From positions 304,655-368,654 of the forward strand of contig NZ_CABPTY010000001.1 in NCBI RefSeq assembly GCF_902460415.1: a stretch of DNA of 64,000 bases. The letters are read 5' to 3'. The position numbers and the translations under genes were made by a program. The stretch is from Campylobacter_A concisus_Y (GTDB lineage: Bacteria; Campylobacterota; Campylobacteria; Campylobacterales; Campylobacteraceae). Below the pieces are notes generated by a model. That model was given only the letters and a program-made list of their open reading frames with translations. It searched no databases and was not told the DNA's origin. Positions 54,402 through 62,728 of this stretch are shown one piece after another (the first letter of the stretch is position 1; each line of letters begins with the position of its first letter).

Positions 54402-56236
54402 GAATGCGCATCGTCTTTAGTGTGATCGCTCTTTTTTGGATTATACTTTTGGGACGAATTTATCATCTAAGCATAAACTCAAATACCTACTACAATGAGA
54501 TCGCAGAACAAAACGCGATAAAGACTATTTATATTCCGCCAGTTAGGGGTATCATTTTTGATGTACATGATAAGCCAATGGCTGTTAATCGTCTTGGCTT
54601 TTCGGTATCCATTAGACCTCATTTAAGTGCTAATAAAAAGGTAAAAATTTTAGATGATGAGCTATCTTACATTGGCTCACTATTTAGTGATCTAAATGTT
54701 ACAAAGCTTAAAAATGAATACATAAAAAATGATTCAGCTTATAACCAAGATTTTATAAATGTGGTCGAATTTATTGATTATGATAAATTTTTGCCATTTT
54801 TTGCATCACTTTCTTTGCGTGAAAATTTAGAGATAAGGCCCGCTTCAAAACGCCACTATCCGTATAACGATCTAGCTTCTCACATCATCGGCTACGTTGG
54901 TAGGGCAAATCAAAAAGATATGGATAATGATCCTTTGACAAAGCTTACAAATTATATTGGAAGAAGTGGTGTGGAACGGTTTTATAATCCGATCTTACAA
55001 GGAATTCAGGGTTTTAAAAAGATAAAGGTAAATGCCTTAAATGAAGAGATCGAACAGATAAACTATCAAGCACCACAAAGTCAAAATATCAAGCTTGCAG
55101 TCGATCTTGAGCTTCAGCAGTTTGTGGCTGATGTCTTTGGTAAGGATGCAGGAAGCGTTATCGTTATGAGTCTAAAAGATGGTGCTATCATAGCTGCTGG
55201 TAGCTTTCCAGAGTATGATCTAAATCCATTTGTGCTTGGAATTTCTCAGCCTGAATGGGAAGAGCTTGTAAAAAACGTCGATCATCCTTTTACAAACAAG
55301 CTAATAAACGGCCTTTATCCGCCAGGTTCTGTCGTAAAAATGGGTATGGCGCTAGCGTTTTTGGATAATGGCATGAGTAAATACGATAGTTTTTTTTGTA
55401 GTGGCTCATATGAGCTTGGAGGGCGTAAATTTCGCTGCTGGAACTCTCACGGACATGGAAATGTTAATATGAATACGGCAATTAGAGAGAGCTGTGATGA
55501 TTATTTTTATAAAGGTAGTCAAAAGATAGGAATTGACGCTATTGTGCCGATACTTGAACGTATGGGTTTTGGTAGAAAAACCGAGGTTGATTTGCCAAAT
55601 GAGTTTGTGGGGACTTTGCCAAGTAGAGAGTGGAAGATGAGGAAGTATGGCAAAGCGTGGTTTCAAGGTGAGACCCTTATCACTTCTATCGGACAGGGAA
55701 ATTTCTTAGTCACGCCTATGCAAGTGGCAAAATATACAGCAGGCCTTGCAACTGGGTTAAATGTGACTCCACATTTTTTAAAGAGCATTGATGGCAAGGA
55801 TATTGATTTTACACCAACAGATGATGCTTTTACGCCGTTTGAAAAATCACAGTTACCAGCCATTAGGCATGCAATGTATGAAGTGGCAAATCACCCAAGA
55901 GGCACGGCAAATAAGCACTTTGTAGGAAGTCTTGTAAAGGTCGCGGCAAAGACTGGAACAGCTCAGGTCGTTGGAATTTCTCAAACTGAAAAGAAACGTA
56001 TGAAAGAGGAGGATATGGCGTATTTGCAAAGATCTCATGCATGGATGACTACATATGCGCCATATGAAGATCCGCAATACGTTATCACAATGGTTATAGA
56101 GCATGGTGGCCATGGCGGAAGTGCGGCTGGACCAAAAATCGCTCAAATTTATAATAAACTTGTTGAAATGGGATATATAAATTTAGAAAAAATCCAAAGT
56201 GATCAAAATAAAAAACAAGACAACAAGAAAAAATAA
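54398..56236 (+). CDS. mrdA: Penicillin-binding protein 2 (elongation transpeptidase)
   Basis: 612 residues: N-terminal membrane anchor (~4-22), pedestal domain with RGIIFDVHDKPMA, and transpeptidase with active site PGSVVKMG (SxxK), ESCDD (SxN-like SCD) and KTGTAQ. Makes side-wall peptidoglycan crosslinks with RodA. The C-terminal ~20 residues are Lys/Asn/Gln-rich. Confidence 0.95.
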   Translation: MRMRIVFSVIALFWIILLGRIYHLSINSNTYYNEIAEQNAIKTIYIPPVRGIIFDVHDKPMAVNRLGFSVSIRPHLSANKKVKILDDELSYIGSLFSDLNVTKLKNEYIKNDSAYNQDFINVVEFIDYDKFLPFFASLSLRENLEIRPASKRHYPYNDLASHIIGYVGRANQKDMDNDPLTKLTNYIGRSGVERFYNPILQGIQGFKKIKVNALNEEIEQINYQAPQSQNIKLAVDLELQQFVADVFGKDAGSVIVMSLKDGAIIAAGSFPEYDLNPFVLGISQPEWEELVKNVDHPFTNKLINGLYPPGSVVKMGMALAFLDNGMSKYDSFFCSGSYELGGRKFRCWNSHGHGNVNMNTAIRESCDDYFYKGSQKIGIDAIVPILERMGFGRKTEVDLPNEFVGTLPSREWKMRKYGKAWFQGETLITSIGQGNFLVTPMQVAKYTAGLATGLNVTPHFLKSIDGKDIDFTPTDDAFTPFEKSQLPAIRHAMYEVANHPRGTANKHFVGSLVKVAAKTGTAQVVGISQTEKKRMKEEDMAYLQRSHAWMTTYAPYEDPQYVITMVIEHGGHGGSAAGPKIAQIYNKLVEMGYINLEKIQSDQNKKQDNKKK

Positions 56237-56466
56237 AGATCATTAAAAAGCCGTAGTAGTAACCACTTACTTATTACTTAGAAATTTTTACCTTGTGCTT
56301 AGTACGTTTTTGGCTAAATTTATCAACTACTTTTTAATCCTCTTTATTAAATTTTGGCAAACTTGACTGAGAATTTATGTTTTTGATAGGCAGTAAGAGC
56401 CTAAGTGTTGATGTATCTTTAAATTCGTTAAATGCTCTTGCTTAATAATTTGCCACTTTTAGAGGC

Positions 56467-57147
56467 TCATAAGGAAAATTTTTGATTTTTATATAAGATT
56501 TTATCAGTAGCATTTGCCTTTTTAAAGCCATTTAGTCTTAGCCTGCAACTATCACAAAGCCCGCATGCCTTGTCATCGCTTTCGTAGCAGCTCCAAGTAA
56601 GCTCTAGTGGCGAGCCAAGCTCAAGAGATTTTGCTACGATGTCAGCCTTGCTTAAATTTACAAGTGGAGTAATTATCTCACACGAAAAACTAGGTGATGT
56701 GCCTAAATTTATGGACCCGTTTATACTTTTTATGAAGCTTTCTTTACAGTCTGGATATCCGGAGCTGTCTTCTTCTACAACACCGATATAGATAGCTTGT
56801 GCATTTTCTTTTTCGGCAAGTGCGGCAGCGACCGAGATAAAAATACCATTTCGAAAAGGCACGTAAGTATTTGGCACATCTTTTTCCACCCCATCTTTTC
56901 TTATTTGCAAACTTTCATCGGTTAAAGAATTCCCGCCTATTTGGGCAATAAAGCTAACATCCAAACTCATCTTTTTTGTAATGCCCAATCTTTCACAAAT
57001 TTCGTTAAATGCACGTTTTTCACGTTTCATCGTCCTTTGGCCATAGTCAAAATGAAGCGCTACGATATCATATCCAGCCCTTTTTGCCATTACAGCACAA
57101 AGCGTACTATCCATACCGCCGCTCATTATACAAACTGCTTTTTTCAT
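56467..57147 (-). CDS. queC: 7-cyano-7-deazaguanine synthase
   Basis: Makes preQ0 for queuosine. SGGMDSTLCA is the PP-loop at residue ~9; the zinc site CYESDDKACGLCDSCRLR is near the end. The frame is open 11 codons further up, but the ATG at 57147 gives MKKAVCIMSGG and 226 residues, as usual. The 230 bases between mrdA and queC hold no convincing gene. Confidence 0.95.
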   Translation of the reverse strand: MKKAVCIMSGGMDSTLCAVMAKRAGYDIVALHFDYGQRTMKREKRAFNEICERLGITKKMSLDVSFIAQIGGNSLTDESLQIRKDGVEKDVPNTYVPFRNGIFISVAAALAEKENAQAIYIGVVEEDSSGYPDCKESFIKSINGSINLGTSPSFSCEIITPLVNLSKADIVAKSLELGSPLELTWSCYESDDKACGLCDSCRLRLNGFKKANATDKILYKNQKFSL

Positions 57148-57206
57148 ATTTTGCCTTTTATTTTTGCTAGAATTATACAAAAAAGTTACTAAGGAAAGAG
57201 CCTAAA

Positions 57207-57653
57207 ATGATACTTTGCGAAGAGAGCTATCCAAAAATTTTAGATGAAATTTGTGAATATTTGACACTAGGAGAAATCGAGCTAGTTTTTGTCGATAAGG
57301 AAGAGATGAGAGAACTAAATAAAACCGAGCGAGGCATTGATAAAACTACAGATGTCTTAAGCTTTCCGCTTGAGCTTGTCATTCATGCCCCACTTGGCTC
57401 AATCGTTATAAACAAAGATATGGTAAAAGAGAAAGCTGCTGAGCTAAATCATAGTGAAGAAGCTGAAACTGCACTACTTTTTACGCATGGACTGCTTCAT
57501 ATCTTGGGATTTGATCATGAAAAAGATGATGGTGAAATGAGAGAAAAAGAGTGCGAAGTGATAAAAAAATTTGAGCTGCCTAAAAGTCTAATCGTAAGAA
57601 GTGAGGATGTTAGGCTAATTGATCTTATAAATAATAAAAACTTAAAAGAGTAG
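57207..57653 (+). CDS. ybeY: Endoribonuclease YbeY
   Basis: Single-strand RNase for 16S rRNA maturation and rRNA quality control. 148 residues; FTHGLLHILGFDHEKD is the H-x3-H-x5-H zinc motif. GIDKTTDVLSFPLE fits the core. AAGGAAAG precedes the ATG. It overlaps the convergent next gene by 12 bases. Confidence 0.95.
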   Translation: MILCEESYPKILDEICEYLTLGEIELVFVDKEEMRELNKTERGIDKTTDVLSFPLELVIHAPLGSIVINKDMVKEKAAELNHSEEAETALLFTHGLLHILGFDHEKDDGEMREKECEVIKKFELPKSLIVRSEDVRLIDLINNKNLKE

Positions 57654-58625
57654 ATTTTCTTCAGATGTTTTGTGAAGCTCTTCTAAAAGCTCCTCTTTTT
57701 GGCATAAAATCAATATATAGATAAAATTTTTAAGCTTTTTTATCTCACTTAAATTTTTAAAGTAGATTGCATTTTGTACTTTTAATAACGAGCCTTCTGG
57801 CAAGCAAATTTTTATCTCATCAGGGCTAAATTTTTTATTTAAAAATATACTTTGACTTACAAATAGATCTTCATCGCTTTCAGTGATTATAGCTCTAAAG
57901 CTATTTCCAAAGCTCGTTGGAATAAAATTTTTATCTATAAAAATCGGGTCAAAATGCCCGTGAATCCTACCTTCGTAAGGCTTAAATGAAATTTTATTTT
58001 TATCAAGAAATTTTAAAAGCCCATAAAACATTCCAGCAAAAACTCGCGGTATGTTTAAGTTTTGATAGTATGTTTGCTTAAATACTGTGCTTGTAAAAAA
58101 TATCGAGCTTGGATTTATCTCGTGCATAGTCGTATCTGTGTAAATGGTCTCAAAAAGAGGCGATATTCGCTGAAGTGTTCTTGTATCATCGCCAAAAAAG
58201 ACATCAAAGACCTTTGCGTGAAAAATTTGATTGAAAAGCTCAGTAATATTTTTTGACATGACGTGTGCATTAGAGCCAAGCTTTGATTTTTCTAAAAAGT
58301 CATTTATAAAAGGATTTACTGCGCAAAATTTTAAATCTTTATGAGTAGCCTCAAATCTCATGAGTTTTATCATGGCAGTTTGTAAGCTACTAACTTTTAA
58401 AAAAGCGATCTCTTTGTCGATAATTGGCACATTATCTTCGCTAATTATGGCGTATGCGCCTTGTTTAATCGCTGTTTCTATGTCGCTATCGTTTGCATTT
58501 AAGCAAATATACGCAAAGCCACGTCTTACATGCTTTAGCTCGAAAACAAACTCGCTTACGCTAGTTATCGTCGGTGCATTTTGAGCCTCAGCATTTATTA
58601 GACGAGTTAAATTTTCTATTGTCAT
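57642..58625 (-). CDS. Protein with a Mur-ligase N-terminal-like domain, function unknown
   Basis: 327 residues. Residues ~20-100 (VSEFVFELKHVRRGFAYICL, AIKQGAYAIISED, FLKVSSLQTAMIKL) resemble the UDP-binding N-domain of MurE/MurF. The central ATP-binding GKT loop of true ligases is not seen, and the C-terminal ~220 residues match nothing I recognise. It directly precedes-downstream of metG (stop and start adjoin). It may be a non-catalytic relative that binds a peptidoglycan precursor; that is a guess. Confidence 0.7.
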   Translation of the reverse strand: MTIENLTRLINAEAQNAPTITSVSEFVFELKHVRRGFAYICLNANDSDIETAIKQGAYAIISEDNVPIIDKEIAFLKVSSLQTAMIKLMRFEATHKDLKFCAVNPFINDFLEKSKLGSNAHVMSKNITELFNQIFHAKVFDVFFGDDTRTLQRISPLFETIYTDTTMHEINPSSIFFTSTVFKQTYYQNLNIPRVFAGMFYGLLKFLDKNKISFKPYEGRIHGHFDPIFIDKNFIPTSFGNSFRAIITESDEDLFVSQSIFLNKKFSPDEIKICLPEGSLLKVQNAIYFKNLSEIKKLKNFIYILILCQKEELLEELHKTSEENLLF

Positions 58626-60551
58626 TTAGCCAACGATCGCACCGTTTTTAACTTTGCCTTGCGTACCAAGAAGTGTTAATGAGCCATCAGATGCGCTTAG
58701 GATCATGCCTTGAGAGACATATTTTTTCATCATCGTTCGCTCTTTTAAATTTGCTAAAACGCAAACTTGCTTACCGATAAGCGAGCTAGGCTCGTAGTAT
58801 TTAGCGATACCAGATAAAATTTGACGTGGTTGCTCCTCGCCAAGATCTATCTTAAATTTAAGCAGCTTCTCACTACCCTCGACTCTCTCGCACTCGAGCA
58901 CTTCGCCTACTTTTATCACCACCTTTGCAAAGTCATCAATGCTAATGATCTCGTCCTCTTTTTTCTCCTCTTTTGGCTCAGCTTTTACCTCAACCTTTGG
59001 CGGCTCATTTGCCTCGCTCATTAGCTCTTTTTCTATCCTTGGGAAAAGTGGCTCGGTGGCCTTTGCTGTAAAATTTGAAATTTCATTTTTCAAAACAAGG
59101 CTTTCATAAGATGCTGTGTCTATGCTAAAGCCAAGCGTGTCAGCTATCTTAGCACAAGTTTTTGGCATAGCTGGGCTAAGTAGTATCGCCACTTTTGCAA
59201 GTAAATTTGCGCAAAGTGCTACAAGTGCGTTTGCCTCGTCAGTTTTGCCAGCTTTTACAAGTGACCATGGCTCATACTTCGCAACGGCTGCATTTGCTAG
59301 CGTTACGATCTTCCAAAGATCCTCTAAATAGCGGTTCGTCGCTAAATTTTCTAAATTTTTAATAGCCTCATCAAGGTAGCCCTTGGCCTCATCAAGTTCG
59401 GCTTTGTGAAATTTGATCACGTCTTTTGAACCGATTTTATAGTCGCTATACTTTGCACTCATGCCAACTATTCGGCTTAGCAAGTTACCAAGTCCGTTGC
59501 CAAGTTCTGAATTTATACGCTCGATCAAAGCCTTTTGGCTGTAATCGCCATCTTGCCCAAACGGCACCTCTCTAAGCAAAAAGTATCTGAAATTTTCAAG
59601 TCCGTAAGCATTTGCAACCTCTCTTGGGTTTATAACATTACCCTTACTTTTGCTCATCTTTTCGCCATTTATGGTCCACCAGCCGTGCGCTGCTACGTGT
59701 TTTGGTAATGGCAAGCCAAGACTCATCAAAAATGCCGGCCAGTAAACTGCGTGAAAGCGTAAAATATCTTTGCCAACGATGTGAGTAGTGTATGGCCAAA
59801 GATCCATTCTAGCGTCATCTCTTGAATATCCTAGTGTTGTTAGGTAGTTTATAAGCGCGTCAAGCCAGACGTACATAACGTGCTTTTCATCGTTTGCGCT
59901 CTTTGGTAGCTTTATGCCCCAGTCAAAGCTCGTTCTAGTTACTGAAAGATCTTTTAGTCCACCTTTTACAAAGCTTACGACCTCGTTTTTCTTACCTTTT
60001 GGGATGACGCAAAGCTCGTCATTTTCGTACCATTTTAAAAGCGCGTCTTCATATTTTGAAAGCTTAAAAAAGTAGCTCTCTTCTTTGACTAAAGACGTCA
60101 CTCGGCCGCAGTCTGGACAGTGATTGTCTTCTAGCAGGTCTCTTTGATTAAAAAAGGTTTCGCAGCTAACGCAGTAAAATCCCTCATATTCGCCTTTGTA
60201 AATGTCGCCATTTGCTTGCATCTTTTCAAAGACATTTTGCACGGTTTGTTTGTGCTCTTCGTCGGTCGTTCTTATAAAATGATCGTAGCTTATTTCAAAC
60301 TCATCCCAAAGTGATCTAAATTTCGCACTGATCTCGTCGGCGTACTCTTTTGGAGTCTTGCCTCTAGCACGAGCTGCTTGCTCGATCTTTTGTCCGTGCT
60401 CGTCTGTGCCTGTCATAAAGTAAGTCTCTTTGCCTTGCAAGCGGTTAAATCTAGCAAGTGTATCAGCAATAATGGTCGTATATGCATGACCAATGTGTGG
60501 CACGTCGTTTACGTAATATATCGGGGTCGTTATATAAGCTTTTTCTTTCAT
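58626..60551 (-). CDS. metG: Methionine--tRNA ligase
   Basis: 641 residues. HIGH is literal (VPHIGHAY, ~18), KMSKS is in EKMSKSKGN (~300), and a zinc knuckle lies in CVSCETFF / CPDCGR. A Glu/Lys-rich linker (~510-535) leads to a C-terminal tRNA-binding OB fold (VVIKVGEVLECERVEGSEKL). Complete and typical for the genus. Confidence 0.97.
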   Translation of the reverse strand: MKEKAYITTPIYYVNDVPHIGHAYTTIIADTLARFNRLQGKETYFMTGTDEHGQKIEQAARARGKTPKEYADEISAKFRSLWDEFEISYDHFIRTTDEEHKQTVQNVFEKMQANGDIYKGEYEGFYCVSCETFFNQRDLLEDNHCPDCGRVTSLVKEESYFFKLSKYEDALLKWYENDELCVIPKGKKNEVVSFVKGGLKDLSVTRTSFDWGIKLPKSANDEKHVMYVWLDALINYLTTLGYSRDDARMDLWPYTTHIVGKDILRFHAVYWPAFLMSLGLPLPKHVAAHGWWTINGEKMSKSKGNVINPREVANAYGLENFRYFLLREVPFGQDGDYSQKALIERINSELGNGLGNLLSRIVGMSAKYSDYKIGSKDVIKFHKAELDEAKGYLDEAIKNLENLATNRYLEDLWKIVTLANAAVAKYEPWSLVKAGKTDEANALVALCANLLAKVAILLSPAMPKTCAKIADTLGFSIDTASYESLVLKNEISNFTAKATEPLFPRIEKELMSEANEPPKVEVKAEPKEEKKEDEIISIDDFAKVVIKVGEVLECERVEGSEKLLKFKIDLGEEQPRQILSGIAKYYEPSSLIGKQVCVLANLKERTMMKKYVSQGMILSASDGSLTLLGTQGKVKNGAIVG

Positions 60552-60566
60552 ATTTTTCCTTTAATT

Positions 60567-60785
60567 TTAAAAATCAAATCCGCCGTCACTGCCAGTATTG
60601 CCTTTTGACATCGAGTTGTAGCAGCTATTTACGTACTCTTTTCTTGTCTCGCAGTCAAAAAATACTTCGCAGCTAAAGCAGCTTTTTTGCCCTTTTTGGC
60701 TTTGGCACTCTTGCAAAATTTTTGCTTTTTGCTTTAAGGCTAGTTCAAATGCGTCAAGTGGCTCGTTTGCTTGTGTTTCTTGCAT
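60567..60785 (-). CDS. Small cysteine-containing protein between fbp and metG
   Basis: 72 residues with five cysteines, four of them in SCFSCEVFFDCETRKEYVNSC (CxxC followed by two more), fit for binding a metal. The ending is Gly/Ser/Asp-rich. It begins at the fbp stop (1-base overlap) and is followed by metG after 15 bases. No known family. Confidence 0.7.
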   Translation of the reverse strand: MQETQANEPLDAFELALKQKAKILQECQSQKGQKSCFSCEVFFDCETRKEYVNSCYNSMSKGNTGSDGGFDF

Positions 60786-61648
60786 TATTTTTGCTCGTAA
60801 AATTTATGCAAAAGAGAAATTTCATCACGTGAGCCAAAGAAGCATGGCGTTGTTTGGTGAATTTTTTCTATTTTTATATCAAAAAGTGTTTGATTTTTGC
60901 CGTTTGTCGTTGAGCCCTTTGCGTTTTCATATATGAAGGCAAATGGCAACACCTCAAAGACTACTCTTAGCTTGCCATTTGGATGATCGCTCGTTGCTGG
61001 GTAGCTAAAAAGACCGCCACCTTTTAGTAAAATTTGATGCAAATCGCTCACCATCGCACCTGAGTATCTTAGTCTGTAGCCTTGGTTGAATAGCTCGTTT
61101 ATAAAATTTCTATGCGTTTGGCTCCAGCCTTTTTGCGTGGCTCCCGTGGCGTTTAGCTTGCCTTTTTCTTTTAGCTCAAGCTCTTTTACAAATTTAAACT
61201 CGGCATCTTTACCAAGTCTATAAAATTTAGGCAAAGCGCCCTTTTTCTCAGCAATTACAAGCTCAAGCCTTGGGCCATATATGCTGTAAGCTGCGGCTAT
61301 TAATCTTTCTGGTTTTACCTCGTCTTCGTAGATACCAAAGATCGAGCCAACGGCAAAATTTACATCAACTAGGCTTGAGCCATCAAGTGGATCGTAAGCG
61401 ATGATAAATTTAGCGTTTTTATTGATCTCAAGCTCGTCCTCTTTCTCTTCGCTAATTAGCGCTTTTACGCAGGCAAGCTCCTTAAATTTAGCTGTGATGA
61501 TCTCGTCGCTTTTGACATCAAGCTTTAGCTGTGTGTCGCCGGTTGCGTTTTCGTGAGTTGTGTAGCCAAGATCGGCGTATTTTATCACTTCGCTTATCTC
61601 TTTTGCGATCTCTTTTATGGTGTTAAAAATTTGATTTAATTCTTGCAT
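60785..61648 (-). CDS. fbp: Fructose-1,6-bisphosphatase
   Basis: Gluconeogenesis, class I. 287 residues from the ATG at 61648, which overlaps the mobB stop (TAATG); 12 extra codons further up are open but lie inside mobB. LISEEKEDE and YDPLDGSSLVDVN are the metal/phosphate sites, and KLRVVFEVLPFAFI the C-terminal motif. AMP-site residues are not obvious. Confidence 0.95.
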   Translation of the reverse strand: MQELNQIFNTIKEIAKEISEVIKYADLGYTTHENATGDTQLKLDVKSDEIITAKFKELACVKALISEEKEDELEINKNAKFIIAYDPLDGSSLVDVNFAVGSIFGIYEDEVKPERLIAAAYSIYGPRLELVIAEKKGALPKFYRLGKDAEFKFVKELELKEKGKLNATGATQKGWSQTHRNFINELFNQGYRLRYSGAMVSDLHQILLKGGGLFSYPATSDHPNGKLRVVFEVLPFAFIYENAKGSTTNGKNQTLFDIKIEKIHQTTPCFFGSRDEISLLHKFYEQK

Positions 61649-62127
61649 TATACAGCCTTTGCATTTTTGATTATCCACGCACAAATGGCGTCTATATCGT
61701 CTAAATTTATATTTTTTATCTCGTAAGGAATTTGTTTTTTGTATGTTGCGATCGCATCTGAAAAGCTAAGATATTTTTCATCTATTTCATCTTTAAAAAC
61801 ACTTAACCTTGGTAGTGGAAGCGTCTTTAAACCCTCAACTAAGAGCATATCAAACTCGCCTAGCATTTTAATGACATCGTTAATTTCTTGTGGTTTTTGT
61901 GAAAAATAAGTTGTTCTAGTCGGACTCATCACCACCACATCTGCCCCAGTTTGAGAAAATTTAAAGCTATCCTTGCCTTCAACGTCAAATTTGGCCTTGT
62001 CGCCCGGGTCGTGTTTTACTATCGCGACTTTCAAACCATCATTTATAAATTTTTTTGCTACCTTTAAAATAAGAGTCGTTTTTCCGCTATTTGAAGGGCC
62101 AGAAAAAGCAATAGCAAGTCTTTTCAT
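61648..62127 (-). CDS. mobB: Molybdopterin-guanine dinucleotide biosynthesis protein MobB
   Basis: 159 residues. P-loop GPSNSGKTTLI at ~9-19; KHDPGDKAKFDVEGKDS is the MobB signature. It assists the last step that makes bis-MGD, the cofactor used by both formate dehydrogenases in this window. No palindromic operator of the fdh type was seen upstream. Confidence 0.93.
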   Translation of the reverse strand: MKRLAIAFSGPSNSGKTTLILKVAKKFINDGLKVAIVKHDPGDKAKFDVEGKDSFKFSQTGADVVVMSPTRTTYFSQKPQEINDVIKMLGEFDMLLVEGLKTLPLPRLSVFKDEIDEKYLSFSDAIATYKKQIPYEIKNINLDDIDAICAWIIKNAKAV

Positions 62128-62248
62128 AAGAACCTTTTTTTTTAAAATTTCTCGCGATTATAACTTATGTTGGCTTTAAAATTTATGAGTGAAATTTAAA
62201 AAATAAAATGCTAAAATGCGAGAAAATTTAATATTTTAAGAGTTTTTT

Positions 62249-62728
62249 ATGAGAAAATTTACACTATTTTTTATATTTATTTTGATGATATTTGGTTGCG
62301 CCGATCAAAAAGTGATCGTGCATGAGCCACTAAAAAATGAGCTTTTAGCCTACACAAGCAAGAGCGAGATCATCGATGGCACCGATAGAACGCTCATAGT
62401 TGGCACCTATTTAAATCCAATATATAACTCAAATTTAGACGAGAGCAAAGAGCACTTTTTAGTAGCCATAAACCCAAAAGAACATGCGCAAAATTTGAGC
62501 AATATAAAGGTAAATGGCGACTCAAATGCCACAAATGCAAGGCTGCTTGATGAAAGTGACGAGATGCTTAAATTTGCTGGATTTTCTATGTCTTGGGCGG
62601 TCTATTACGAAGTGACCGCACCAAGTAAGCAAAGTGACGATCTCGCGCTTAGTTTCGAAATTTATCAGTCAAAGCCGGTTTTGTTAAATTTTCGAAAAGT
62701 TGCGAAATCTTTATACTGGAACCATTAA
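62249..62728 (+). CDS. Lipoprotein of unknown function
   Basis: 159 residues with a lipoprotein signal (FILMIFGC, lipid-bound Cys ~17). The mature part has beta-like stretches (TLIVGTYLNPIYNSN, SWAVYYEVT) but no family I know. Its last 80 bases overlap the end of the convergent slt gene. Confidence 0.8.
   Translation: MRKFTLFFIFILMIFGCADQKVIVHEPLKNELLAYTSKSEIIDGTDRTLIVGTYLNPIYNSNLDESKEHFLVAINPKEHAQNLSNIKVNGDSNATNARLLDESDEMLKFAGFSMSWAVYYEVTAPSKQSDDLALSFEIYQSKPVLLNFRKVAKSLYWNH

Noticed and set aside
56237..56466. A 34-codon minus-strand frame (ending LPKFNKED) in the mrdA-queC gap
   Set aside because: It reads like protein but has no start, no ribosome-binding site and a stop just before it; too short to claim as a gene remnant.
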